A DNA stretch of 64,000 bases. Origin: Diorhabda sublineata (Eukaryota; Arthropoda; Insecta; Coleoptera; Chrysomelidae). The position numbers and the translations under genes were made by a program. Within the stretch, counting starts at the first letter, position 1; each line of letters opens with the position of its first letter. The stretch covers positions 10,058,709 through 10,122,708 of the forward strand of contig NC_079476.1 in the NCBI RefSeq assembly GCF_026230105.1, in the 5' to 3' direction. Under the pieces are notes generated by a model that saw nothing but the letters and a program-made list of their open reading frames with translations, was not told where the DNA came from and did not search any database. This document shows, one piece after another, positions 1 to 11,434 of the stretch.

Positions 1-940
1 CAAACCCGATTTGAAGATTACAATTTTCATTGCCAATCTAATTGGATTTCATTGGATTTCAATAGATTGCAGAATTGGCGACGAGAATTGATTAACTGTT
101 CAACCTATTTATCGCTTTAACACAGGATTGAAGAGCTGAAATTAAAAAAGAACTTTAGAATCGCCGGCTATCTCATATACCTAGTAGATTATTTGTAAAA
201 ACAATTGAAACTTGGCAGAAGTTTCTACGACGATTTCAACTTATTGCAAGAACTTATATTTAAAATGAAGCGTTAGTTATTGAAGTGTTTGTAGTGTTTC
301 AATTAGTGTGATAAGTGACTTGAAAAACGTAAATTGTGGAATTAACATTTACTCAAAAAACGTTAGTGCTTTAATTTATAACATGTTTGAAGGAAATAAC
401 ATTTTCATTAAGAATTAATGATTAGCACATTTTTCCCTTTTTCCTCAATATATTGTTAGAGTACAGTTTTCACGCTGTGAAACTTATTTTATCGTAAAGT
501 CGTATTGTACTTGGACTAGAATATTCCTACCCAGAAGACCGAAGTAAGTCTTCACTACAATATTTTGATAATAAGAAATGAAGAACTATTTGCAAAATAG
601 TTTCTTCTTGTTTTTTCTTGTTAAATGAATATTTCGAATATCTGTGGCGTTATTCGAAAATAGTTGCAAACCTTATGATAGTCATCCCGCAACTTTAGAA
701 ATTATAAATAGAATGCGCCGTAGAATTCTTACTAAAATAGAATGAATATAAATACTTATGAAGTGTTTATTTCTTTAGTGAAAAAGTAAACAAATAATAG
801 CAAGTTCCTCACGTTTTTTCAATTCCATATTTGCAAAGTGCAAAGATGTATAACTCTGCACTCGCTATATTATGAAATGCGGAGTTACCGTATGGGGTGT
901 CCTCTTGTGGGTTGCTTCGGTGAAACCTAAAATCTTGTAA
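1..940. other. AT-rich non-coding stretch, nothing recognised
   Basis: No frame on either strand gives a recognisable domain. There are short poly-A/T runs and no clear repeat pair. It may be intergenic or intronic. Confidence 0.5.
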
Positions 941-959
941 AATGTATTTTTTCTTTGTT

Positions 960-2310
960 TTTTTTTATATAAAATTTTGTTTTTTTTGTGTTTTCACTAA
1001 CCTAGCTTACCCTAATGATTCTGGTCCTCCGTTTTACTTTACCTGTTGTTGCAATGAGTGTTGTTATGAGTGTTGCTATGAGTGTTGCTATGAGTATCTG
1101 TATGTTCTGCAGCACATTCAGAAGCTCGGGCGTTCCTTCTCCTGTCGTTTTCTTAGCAGCTAGTGCGTAGTTGCATCCTGTCTGTGTGTTGCTCGGGGCT
1201 GGTGTTTTCCGTCTTCTTTGGGTGTTTCAGACACCCCTTGTAGTTTGCAAGGTGCTCTTCGCCGCAGTGTGCATTCCGCTGCTCTGTGCGCTCCCGCGCA
1301 TCTCACGCAGTGCACGTCCATGTTGCACATGCTTTGCCCTGGCATCTGTAACATTGTACAGGCCCGTCATGTCTTTTTTGTTCTACCACACTTATTTTTG
1401 TGTGGCATAAGTATCTCAGCTTCTTGTATGTTTGTTCCTCTGCGGGCTCGATTACTACCTTGTATATAGGTAGTAAATTTCGGGTGTTGTCCTCGTTTCT
1501 TTGTGTACGGCTTGTCAGTTGCCATACTTTTTTTGGTCTCAATCCATTTTCTCTCAGCTCTGCCTCTACTTCCGTCGTGGGGGTGTTTACAGCCAGTCCT
1601 TTTATGACTAGCTTCCTCTCTTTTTCGTCGTTGAGTAGGTACGTATACCACTCAATCTCCTTATACTCGCTCAGTAGCATCTTCATTCTGTTGAAATCCT
1701 CTTTTGTTCCTGTCGTTATTTTTCCTGTGTGTATTCCCATTTTACACTGGGCATCGATTTTCCTTTGCACTAGCTGCTTACGAAGTGCTGTCCACATGAT
1801 TGGAAACTTTAGTATTATCGGAGGTGGCCTTATCTCCGGTTTTGTCTGTTTTCTTTGTTCTTCTCTTCTTATCTTTTCTAATTCGTCTTGGACTTGTTTG
1901 TCCGTTGATGTATCTTCTTCCTCTGAAGATTGTCTCTCTGGTTTCTTCCTTTTTTCTTATTTTTCACTTCTATATAGTCTCCTTCCATGGGGCTGTCTTC
2001 ATTTTGTATTTCTTCGTTCACTCTGGGTTGAGATTTAGTCTCATCTACTTCTGCTGTAGTTGGATTTCTTTCCAACTTTTGTATTTTTTTGTCCAATGAT
2101 TCGTTTTTGACTTTTAATTCTTGATTTATGTCCATTAAGGACTTAATTTTATACTTATGGATTTCAATTTCTTCTTCTAAATTGCTATTATGCTTATCTC
2201 TATTAATAATTATCTCTTCAAGATTTTTAATTTGTTTTTCCATCATCTTCGTCATCAATTCAATATCAGCTAGTTTTTCAATTTTCTTATTTAACAACTT
2301 GTTTTCCTCT
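960..2310 (-). pseudogene. LINE ORF1 (gag-like, Jockey-type), frameshifted
   Basis: Read on the minus strand, the product starts with a long Lys/Glu-rich coiled coil (about 2297-1878). It continues into a PRE_C2HC-type domain (1797-1330; VIKGLAVNT and KISVVEQKRHDGPVQCYRCQ), which in Jockey-like ORF1 proteins precedes CCHC zinc knuckles that bind the element RNA. A frameshift near 1330 breaks the first knuckle. The second is readable in another frame (VHCVRCAGAHRAAEC), followed by NYKGCLKHPKK, typical just after the knuckles. The tail contains a 12-bp tandem repeat and ends in a T-rich stretch, which is a poly-A-like 3' end on the minus strand. No ORF2 (endonuclease/RT) follows, so the copy is 3' truncated or internally deleted. 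The 5' UTR probably extends to about 2660. Clade assignment is by family knowledge; several frame breaks make it non-functional. Confidence 0.8.
1052..1095. repeat. 12-bp tandem repeat (ATGAGTGTTGCT-like)
   Basis: Three to four imperfect head-to-tail copies lie in the 3' part of the LINE ORF1 remnant. Read on the plus strand they yield a Cys-rich pseudo-peptide; read on the minus strand (element sense) they give His/Asn/Thr repeats. Confidence 0.75.
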
Positions 2311-2503
2311 TCTTATCTGCTGTTCTCTTCTTCTAGTCGTCTTGTTGTGGTCTCTTGGCTTTTTCTCTATCTTTCGACAGACGATCCTCAGTCATAGGGT
2401 TTCTCCCTATTTTTGGAGTTTTCTGGCTCCGTGCCTGTTACTTTCTGTTGTGGTTTTCCTTTCTTGCTGAAATACCTAGAAAGTACCTAAAAATAAAATA
2501 ATA

Positions 2504-2525
2504 AGCCGTACTCAGAAGTACGGCT
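2504..2525. repeat. 8-bp hairpin in the LINE 5' UTR
   Basis: Perfect inverted repeat AGCCGTAC / GTACGGCT with a 6-nt loop. It lies about 200 bp upstream (element sense) of the coiled-coil start of the LINE ORF1. It would form a GC-rich stem in the element RNA. Confidence 0.7.
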
Positions 2526-2659
2526 GTATCGAAAAAACGGATAAATTCGGCACAGTCAAATTTGTGTTTACAAACACTACCTGCGTCCGCTTTCACTGCA
2601 CTTCACTGTCACACGTGTTCACTCGTCGACGTCTCGGAGTCCTTAGCCTTAATGCACGT

Positions 2660-5160
2660 CGGCTCTATAACTTTAATGAGTAACCTGGATAAAGAAGATA
2701 CAATTACAGGTACTTATAACAATTCAGCTGTGAGAGGTTGTACCCAGATTCTAGAAAATACTTGCGTGGTGAACGATTTACTGCAGATGATGTAGTCATA
2801 TGTTCGATAAATCAGTAGTTTCCAAAGTTTGAACAATCTTTTTTTCGAAACATCATTGGGAGAAATGTGATAACCTCAAAGACTATTGGAAAATAAAAAT
2901 TGTAGATAAGAGGTGCTGATGAGCCCTTCTATATTTTCAAAAATTGACAAATACGATTACGAAATTCTGAATAGATTACTTCTAAATTAATTTTAGCTGC
3001 TATGTTTTTTGTTTGTCCTTCTATCAGCAGAGAAATTTTGCTCAAATGGTATATAATACCCACTCATTTCTTGATATCATACCACGAAAGCACGTGTAAA
3101 CAAGTAAGTTAATATAGCTAATTATAAGGATCTCTTAACCATTAGAAAGGATAAGATGAAAAGATAGATAATTTAATGGTATAGCTTCGCCTGCAATAAT
3201 CCTACTATTAATTAGTATTGCGAGTCTTTGAAGTTAGAAAATTACAACAAGCCAATGTGTGCTACAGAGAATGTAAAGCAACCGAAGTTGTGCAGTAGAG
3301 AATATGATATAACATAATCTGTTATTAATTTTAATGAAAAACTGTACGTTTGGATTAACTTCTCTTCATTTTACTATAAAAAAATTCACGGATATGTATT
3401 GAATATTATTTTTTTTTACCTGATATTTCTTTTACTCTTGGTTTTTCACTCATGTATTGGAACGAAGTCTTTTCCAGCTAGATTATGAGAGTTTTCGTAG
3501 TGGGATTGTAGCAAAATTATACACCAAAGTGTACTAACTCTAATATATTTCCGGGCTTCCGAATACTTATGTATTGATCGTCTGGAAATTAATTAGTTAA
3601 ACATTGCGTCGTTTTAAATTTCGTCGATTCTCTTAAAAAACAATCATCGATTTAAAAAAGTTATAGAAACTTTGACCCTTGAATAGAAATGTTGAGAGTA
3701 TTGATTATCAATACTCCAACTTTAACAGTAAAAGGATATTACCTTAGCACAATTAATAAATTGGATAGACTTCATTAAAACCTAACTATCGGTTCAAACA
3801 AATTAACAATCTACCTGGGTAAAGGGTAGGTATACAATGTGTACCTAAGAACACACTATAATTGGAAGAAATTTTTGATTCTAGTCAACATAAAATGCGG
3901 AGGGGATATTACCTAGACAAATTTCAGGCTCAATATTATTGAAGCACTCTCTCAGTAAAAGCTCTGAACTAGGTAAACAATCCTGCACCCTTCTCTCCTA
4001 TGCGGTTCCTTCTCACATCCGGCTAATGGGTAATGTAAAAGTTGATTATCTTGTAGAAAATACATTTCTCTCACTTTAAATAATTAGAAACGTAAAAGCT
4101 CGCATAAAAAATCGTCAATCGGGCAAAATCATTGGAATCCAGTTACTTCGGATCTTCGTAATATTCAAAAAACATTTAATGAACTTAGATCTGTATAAAC
4201 GAAATAAGACTGTTATTTGCAGAATACATATTGGCCACATTCGACTCATATATGGTTATCTAATTTCAGCATATCCGCTAAATTGCCTACAATGTCACTC
4301 AAAGCTGTAAGAACATATTTTTTCTTATGGCTAACACTGAGCAATACTGAAGCAAAAAAATGTATTTTGAAGTCGCGCAAACCGGCGGTATCTAAAAAAC
4401 AATAAATGAATAGAAATTAGTTTCAAATTCTCTGAATAGTTTTTCAAATAAATTTGCTATCATGTCTTCGTTATGATCAATAGGTGTTTGTTTTTAGCTG
4501 ATAATAATGAAGCATAAGATACAAAATCGTTTTTGGTTCCAACGAGTAGTAATATAAGACTTTTTACTTTAGAGCATGGCCTACTAAAACGGAAGTTTCT
4601 ACTATATTGTACTCAATCATAATCAACTACATCATGATGATCGAATTTATCAATTTATTTCATCAAGAAAAATAATTGATCTGTTAAAATGTCATGAGCT
4701 TTCCAATTTCAACTACTGCAAGTAATATTGTATTATCCTTCCCGATTTGATAATAAATTAGTGCTTATCATGTTTTTTCTGTTTAATACCTACTTATTAC
4801 AACTTGATGCTCCTATTATATATTATATTTATATTTCTAGTGTGATCAGAATCAACTCGTTTGATTGATGAATATTTTCCTTTTTGAATGACATGGGTCG
4901 GCAAAGAAAATTTTTATTGAAAATTATGTCCTGAATCCAAATATAACTGCCGTTTTCTTCCATCACCCACCATTTTTGGTGGAGCCCCGGTCTTCTATTT
5001 TTACCACTTTTCGATGATAATAATAAACTTATGGACATTTATTCAAAATGAATAGGCGAAAAGAACTTTTTCATCTGGAAATAATTATAAATAATCATCA
5101 ATATTTGGTGCTTTCATTTATACCCTGAGATAAAGCTGTGTCGTCCCAAAAACCAGCAAA
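2660..5160. other. Non-coding stretch with one repeat module
   Basis: No convincing coding potential. The only recognisable item is the hairpin module at 3505-3600. The short open frames at 4217-4405 and 4829-5038 match nothing I know. Confidence 0.45.
3505..3600. repeat. Penelope-associated hairpin module, copy 1
   Basis: The segment from ACACCAAAGTGTACTAAC through GAATACTTATGTATTGATCGTCTGG is a diverged copy of the module at 41210-41285. The stem GAATAC/GTATTC, the flanking CGGGCTTC and the GATCGTCTGG stretch are shared. The second copy sits next to Penelope-like termini, so this is probably a stray terminal piece of the same family. Confidence 0.6.
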
Positions 5161-5164
5161 AATC

Positions 5165-6860
5165 TCTACAGTTTAGCGATGTCTTGATGGAACCGTTCCC
5201 CGTGTTGATCGGAGACAGCTCCTAAATTTTCAGGACAGTCCAGATGCGGGTGAATATATGTATATATGGATTTGGGGTCTCGTATACACTACGACGCAAA
5301 GGATCTATTGTGTCCCCCTATCAATGGTATCTTTGGTTCCTTTTTTCCTTGTATATATGTATGGATTTTGGGGTCTCGAATACATTGTGACCCAAAGGAT
5401 CCATTGTGTCTTCCTTTCTTGCTTCAATACTGGAGAACCCTGTGTTTACAGCTGATCCATCAATACCACTCCTTTTGAAAAGTCTAGAAAGTGGGATGTC
5501 TTTAATTGTCAGAGATCTTCGTCTTCTATTTTATTCGGACCCAGGTAAAGTGCTCTGGAGTTCCTGGATAGAGGTTTCGTCCTCTGTGCAACAAAATCTG
5601 CACGCCGCATTATCTGCTGGGTCTAGCGTTTTCAGGTGTTTGTTGAGGCGACCGTGCGTCGATAGAACCGTTCCCCGTCTTCATCGGAAACTGCTATAAA
5701 TTTTTAGGACAGTCTAGATGCGGGTGGAGTAAGTGTACTTCAAGAGACATGTTACATCCCATGGCCTTGTACGCTAACAGTAATTTCTCGACGTGGGCGA
5801 CATAATCATCATTCTTGTGTTCATCCAAAAAGTTTTTATACACGTTTTAGAATGCAAGACAAGCACGTTTTCCTTTTTGATTTAGTTGCTGGAAAAGTTG
5901 TCTAATTTGTAGATCCACAAAAACTCCTCGATTTTAGTGTCATTAAGACGAGGAAGTTTAATTTTCGTCGCTTGCATTTTTCTGACCAGGGGTAATATTT
6001 TTTCGCAGATACCAGCTCCTACGATCTAATGTTTGTCCCGGGCTCGGCTGCCTTATTCACAGAGAAAGCAGTAATATTTTGTGAACCCTCATTGCAGGCT
6101 CGTGACTAGAGTAACAACTTGAAAGTCAGCGCAAAGTTTCAATTCATAATCACGATAACTATTTTTATCTATGATCGTGATGATATTTTCGTACGTCTCC
6201 TTCATGTAAACAGAGTATGCAACTGAAATTTATGGTAAGTTATTCCTATTTGCCAACAGGACAACTTCTAAGATTGTTTTACGCCCTTTTCAAAGAGATT
6301 CAACTGTTGAAGTTGCGATCAAAGAAATTGTTATTTAGTCTTATGTAACTCCAAATCCCTGACGAGATTGACTAAGCAGGTGAGGTTGCCGAGAAACTGA
6401 AGTAGCCGAATTTTCCCCATCATCGGTGAACGTATAATTCGATGGACCAGGTTGTAAATCAGAGTGTTTCAATTTCCTTTGTCTCCAGACTATAAGTTTG
6501 TGAGAGCACTGAAATTGGCAAAGACTCGTTGAGAGGAACATGTCTTGGAACTGAATCAATATTGGGATACTGCTTGTATGCTTTCTTTTTCGAAAAAAAC
6601 CGACGGTGAAAATTATACCGAAGTAATAGTCTGTAAGATGACAGCGAGGTGCACGCCAAACCATGGGTACATCAAATGGCATTGATTGACGGGTACCTTT
6701 GAGCCATTAGGTCAAATTTCTATAACAAGTCAAACAAAAAACTGATGAAGCCCTAGTCTTGTCCTGGTCATTAACTTGGCAAACGAAGTGAAATTCAGAA
6801 GCAGTTTGAAGAAGTGGAGAAAGGGGTTTTCGTTGCGCTTTTGAAGTAAATTCCTGGCAG
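5165..6860 (-). pseudogene. Arthropod repeat-family protein of unknown function, broken
   Basis: On the minus strand the order of fragments matches a large multi-copy arthropod protein family I recognise but cannot assign a function. First come KAQRKPLSPL and NDQDKTRASS, then MPFDVPMVWRAP and PNIDSVPRHVPL (6680-6460). Next come GVFVDLQIRQLF (about 5930), HVEKLLLAYKAMGCNMS (about 5800) and HPHLDCP (5725). The final block, HPHLDCPENLGAVSDQHGERF, is at 5250-5187. Several frameshifts and stops separate these pieces. The last two blocks overlap in content because an R1-type LINE 3' end (5255-5655) splits them. The family is usually intronless and repeated, so it is probably transposon-borne; that is inference. 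This copy cannot encode a protein. Confidence 0.75.
5255..5655 (-). mobile_element. R1-type LINE, 3' end of ORF2 plus 3' UTR
   Basis: Minus-strand translation gives LNKHLKTLDPADNAACRFCC and EDETS, then DIPLSRLFK. This is the C-terminal zinc-finger-like region typical of R1-clade ORF2. It is followed by a 3' UTR containing two ~55-bp near-copies of a unit ending ...GAGACCCCAAA (about 5265-5320 and 5365-5420). It interrupts the surrounding arthropod repeat pseudogene. A related C-terminal region occurs in the longer R1 remnant at 53.3 kb. Confidence 0.65.
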
Positions 6861-6869
6861 GCTCAGCAG

Positions 6870-7910
6870 AAGCTATCGGGGGGATTTTTGCATTCGCGTG
6901 GCATGATTAAAAATTAATCAATACCTGATATTAACAACAAATCATAACTATGCATTTGGAAAAACCCAAAGTGGGAGTATTTTTACTGTTTTACTCAGAT
7001 GATCAATCCGGAAACATAGAATTCATGCTTAAAACGTTGAAAAGTCAACTCTTCAACTGATATACGAGTAGATGTACTTATCGAAACAAAGTAGTACTAT
7101 AAAGGAACGACTAGAGTTATTGCGAGTTTGTCTATTTTTGTTATGCGTAACAAAATGTCATAATCAGATATCTTTTATCGATGCCTAAAGAATGTATTCT
7201 GTATAGGGTCATTATTAACTTTTTGTCCGAAAAATATGAATCGATGCAATTTCTTGTATAAGTTTAATTCTTTCTCTTTCTTCATGTTAGTTCGTTCACA
7301 AGGTGATTTGTGAAATTGATTATAAATTTTAATGATATACTATAATAAAGCAATCGAATGGTATTAGTGACATTCCAGGACTGGAAAAATCAATCTATGT
7401 ATTCGTATTGAATATTTCAACCTGTATATTTCCCTTTAAATGCTATACATGATATTCAAATTACATCAATAACCAATAAAAACGACAAATACAAATAATG
7501 TTGTCGCACTTTCATTCAATTTTTAGTTAACGATCAATTCTTACCAAACATAAAACAACCATTAATTATTATTATATTATTATATTAATTTGTACAAATT
7601 TTATAAATTTTAAGTATTTCAACTGAAATGAGAACCTACAGCATAATATAATGTGTATGTATAAATTCAACTACATCTTTACTGTCACTTTGTATCATCA
7701 TCAATCGCATTGTTCCATTATTTTCGTTATATAATGAATTAAATTGATTGTATGTGTGTTGATTACAACTTGTTGAAATTTTATGTCAGATAATAATACA
7801 CTGTATCAACTGTACCAAATAAAAGTATCGAGCAATTATTAAAAGTTTTAAAATCAAGATTGGCATTTCTTGATACTTTATACATGGTCATTATTGTCAT
7901 TATCAAGCGT
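6870..7910. other. AT-rich non-coding stretch
   Basis: Very AT-rich, with no recognisable coding or repeat structure on either strand. Confidence 0.5.
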
Positions 7911-7914
7911 TATT

Positions 7915-8640
7915 TATATGTATTTTTGTTTATGGATTTTGTAATGGCAATGATAGAGCTGCTGCTAGGGAATATCACAGAAGATCGTCGAACTCTTAGG
8001 CATCCAACATTTGGGTCAGTTTTTGAATACAATCGAGAAAATGTGCACTTTTCCTAGTGGAAAAACAGAATAACATGTAGATGGAGAGTAGGAAGATGAA
8101 ATTATTGAAGCTGTTACTATAACATCTCAATAAACACTAGACAAGTAAGTCGAGAACTTAATTCTATTCATTCAAAAGTAAGTAGAGTCTTAAAAGAAAA
8201 TCATCTGTACCCATATCATATTCAAATGGTTCAAGGACTACATCCTGGAGATGGAATCCATAGGTTGGAATTTTGTAGATGGATTAATAATTATCAATCA
8301 TCGCTGTAAAGGACACTATTCACCGATGAAGTCCAATCAACGGAAGACAGAATAAATAATTTCCGTAATCCATATGTGTAGGCAAAAGAAAGTCCTTTAA
8401 GAGAACAGGTCTACAAAATATTTGGCCTAATTTGCTTTCCAACGCGAATATTGTTACCTAAGGGATGTATTCATCCCACTTTTTACGGGCAGTGACACAA
8501 CATCTAAATAATGTTTATGGCAACAAGTGGATAGGACGTGAAAGCTCCATTTCATTGCCTTCAAGATCCCCTGATTTCAATTCCATTGATTACCATCTTT
8601 GGGGACCATTGAAGCTAGTTCACACAGAGAATATTAATAA
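7915..8640 (+). pseudogene. Tc1/mariner-superfamily DDE transposase remnant
   Basis: Plus-strand translation with frame switches gives an N-terminal piece YGFCNGNDRAAAREYHRR (7920-7975). This is followed by TRQVSRELNS and RVLKENHLYPYHIQMVQ (8130-8230), which is the helix-turn-helix region. Then come PGDGIHRLEFCRW, LFTDEVQS (first catalytic Asp, about 8316), and near the end WIGRESSI and SRSPDFNSIDYHLWGP (8530-8610), holding the third acidic residue. The family cuts and pastes DNA at TA sites. The middle part with the second Asp is mostly lost and there are in-frame stops. Related fragments sit at 28.1, 29.3 and 39.5 kb. Confidence 0.8.
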
Positions 8641-8649
8641 CTGATAACA

Positions 8650-9190
8650 AATAATTAACACAATTAAATTTTTTTGTAATATAAATAAATATTATTACTA
8701 TTATTTTCATTTTGTTGCAATTATAGTTTTAAAATTGTTGCTTATTTTTGTTATCAGTTACTGTATTTTGTTGTTTGGTGTGTGTCGTTGTGGTAATTCG
8801 ATACAGTTTATTATTTTAGTCCGAATATTTGAAATGAATAATATTTGTTTAAATTAATAATTCTTTATTTGATACGCCATTATTTTTTATTGTTCATTAA
8901 AAATTTGATACAAATGCGGTCACCTCAGCGTATATGTCGTTATTTATTATTTATGTAGATTTAAAATCCCTTTATTGAATTGAAAAAATATTCAATACGA
9001 ATCCCTAAATAGGTTTGTGTCTACTAAGAATAAATCGGATGGCTTTAAGTTTCTCATGATTAACCATGATAATTAGTAAATAAAAATACAACTTTTCTAA
9101 AAAAATAAAAGATTAATAATATTTTTGGAAAATAAAATCGACAAAATGGGACGTTTAATCATGAGACATTAAACACCAATCAGAAAAGCG
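8650..9190. other. AT-rich flank, nothing recognised
   Basis: No coding signal. It ends where the left arm of the THAP-associated inverted repeat begins. Confidence 0.45.
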
Positions 9191-9923
9191 TGACGTCACA
9201 CCTCGCGAAACGCTATGTTGTAGCTGTCATTTTCGTATAAATTGACCAGGTTATTTTGAGTTCTCAGCAACTATTATTAAATTAATAAAGTTCTTTTTTA
9301 GTTTAAATTTGAAAGACAGGTATAATTTGCCATGGGCAGGATTTAACAAAGCAAACTGCAGTAATGTGCCCAAAATTGACGCTTAATTTTGTTCATCGAA
9401 AGTCCGCACTGTTAAAACTTATATGTAAGTATTATGTAAAGAAGAAACAAAGTCTTATTTAATTAGCAGTTACTAGTCAGAGAGACGCATTTACCAACTG
9501 TGGAATGAAAATACTTTTTGATTGAGGTTAGGGAATACAAAGTTTCTTAATTAAGTCATAACATTTTATATGTTATGTGTGGTATATTATGGTAGATTTT
9601 GCAAAATTCATTTCTTTTACTATACATTTATAAATAGATACAGTAAGTTTTGTTTCATACTTACATTAAAATGATCTTCACAGAAATAATTTGTGGAATT
9701 AGTTGATAAAGTAAGAGCATCTTGTCTCCTCGCTATGTTTAACCACTTTCTTCGTATTTCTTTATTGTTTGGAACGTATATGAAAAATTTGTCTGGCGTT
9801 TTCAAAGTTGCACTTACACACAGTAAGTTATAGAGTATGTATAATACAAGGAATTCATTATTTATCAAAAATCGTAAATGACTGTTATAAACAAACACAG
9901 CTGTTTAGCGAGGTGTGACGTCA
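9191..9923. mobile_element. Candidate THAP-type DNA transposon remnant with TIRs
   Basis: A perfect 16-bp inverted pair, TGACGTCACACCTCGC at 9191-9206 and its reverse complement at 9908-9923, bounds 733 bp. Similarity continues imperfectly inward (GAAACGCTATGTT versus TAAACAGCTGTGTT). A THAP-like exon lies just inside the right arm, reading inward on the minus strand. THAP DNA-binding domains are used by P-element-type transposases. No catalytic domain is left between the arms, so this would be an internally deleted copy. No target-site duplication was established. Confidence 0.55.
9665..9870 (-). CDS. THAP zinc-finger exon with splice donor
   Basis: Minus-strand translation contains TPDKFFIYVPNNKEIRRKW and later YFCEDHFN. 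This is the pattern of the C2CH THAP DNA-binding domain: the conserved Pro, the F-x-x-x-P segment, the Trp, and the terminal C-x2-H-F. The N-terminal Cys pair is only partly visible (a single Cys in LCVSATLK), so an upstream exon or a decayed start is likely. Immediately after the HFN codons comes GTAAGT (minus strand, plus positions 9664-9659), a consensus 5' splice site, so this looks like a real exon boundary. It could belong to a P-element-like transposase (the flanking inverted repeat supports this) or to a host THAP gene. Confidence 0.6.
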
Positions 9924-9924
9924 T

Positions 9925-11200
9925 TCAAGACGCCATGACAGTCTCAAAATACTAACGTAAATAACCTATTTATCTCAAAATAATATATTTTTGGGGTGAA
10001 ATAGATGCTAATCTATAGTTTTAAACTAAATTCCAAATTTTTTCTACTAGCCCTATTACTGATTTTTCCAAAATTGGTCTTGGAAATTTTAAGTTTGGCT
10101 AATAGCTGTGTAAACACAATAGCCAATTAAAATTTACGGTCAATTTCACAAATCACCCTGTAAATTGATAAATAATAGGATTTAATACTTTTTAGTAGGC
10201 ACATGAAACGGTCCTTGAGGGAATCTACATATGATAGAAGTATGTAAGAACCTCATGACTCACACTGTATAACCAAAAAATTGATAAAAATTTTCCGGTA
10301 ATCAGTACATATAAATTCGAGGTTATTTCTGGGATAACAACCTAGAACTAATAAAATTTAGTTGGGGGGAAATATGGAAAATAAAATCTAATTTAAAATT
10401 CAGAACTTTATGTTTTTTCCATTGCGATATTGATATGATAATTATTATCTTATTTGATACATTTCTTTGAGGTGAAATTGAATAGAATTATGAATTTTAG
10501 AAATATCTTTTGTTCCAGGTACGATTCACGATTTCCGCGTTCAAAAATAAAAATAAGTGGTGAGTAATTTTCATAATACGGATTGTATTAATATTTGAAA
10601 ATCAAAATAAAAAAATAACTAATACAATTATGATTAACACAGAAAATTAAAAAAATATTTTTAATAAATTTTCCTCCATTCCTGCCACCAGCTCAGCAAT
10701 CAGTAGTTTGATAATATATATTTAATTGAAAAATTGTGCTTTTATGAACAAAATTAGAAATGTTTATGACTCTTGTTAATATTAGAAATAGTTTGGAAAA
10801 ACTTACAAGCCTCTTGATACAAAATATAAAACAAAATATTCTAATTACCTTTTTACTCTATTACGTTGCTTTTAATACCCTTTATGGATACGTTATCAAT
10901 TGGAAGGTTATTGTATTTCACTTAGAGTTTCGGAGGTATGTTCTTACAATGTTAATGTTCGAGAGAGAAGAGAACTGAACTACCTGATTCCTAAACTTAA
11001 TACATTTTGGATTTTATAATCCATTCTATAGATAGATCTAAACCTGGTTTTATGAACTATAGCTTGAAAACCTTTTTCTCTTCATTTCAGGAAATACCAA
11101 AATATATTTATGACAAGGTTAAAAAGTTTTTTCTATGTCCGTTATAATATTCACGTTTTTTTTTTTCATTCTTTGCATTCATAAAGAATGTAATTTCTGA
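9925..11200. other. AT-rich non-coding stretch
   Basis: No domain is seen in any frame. The 72-residue open frame at 10760-10978 is hydrophobic and low in information, and I do not call it a gene. Confidence 0.45.
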
Positions 11201-11434
11201 ATCGGTCAAAAACCGTGAGAAAAAGTACCAAAGCGGTTCATTTTTTTAACGCTTTTGCGTTGAAAAAAGTGCCGTAACGTGCCATTTTTTAACGCAATTA
11301 TAAAATTGTTTTATCAAAATAAAGAGCTGTGAAAGCTTTCTTTCTGTCTGTCATACTTTTATTTCTTGATATTCATTCAAGAAAATCCGTTTTGTGTCTA
11401 ATTAAAAGGAGTGTATTATTATTATTATTATTAG

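Noticed and set aside
942..1163. Cys-rich open frame with CCYECC repeats, like a small secreted Cys-rich peptide
   Set aside because: It is the antisense reading of a 12-bp tandem repeat inside the LINE ORF1 remnant; there is no real signal-peptide context and no conserved Cys framework.
1400..2038. 212-codon frame on the plus strand, rich in Ser/Phe/Leu
   Set aside because: It lies antisense to the PRE_C2HC and coiled-coil coding region on the minus strand, which has clear family motifs.
6459..6659. Separate 66-codon minus-strand gene
   Set aside because: It is one of several frames of the same arthropod repeat pseudogene (PNIDSVPRHVPL block), not an independent gene.
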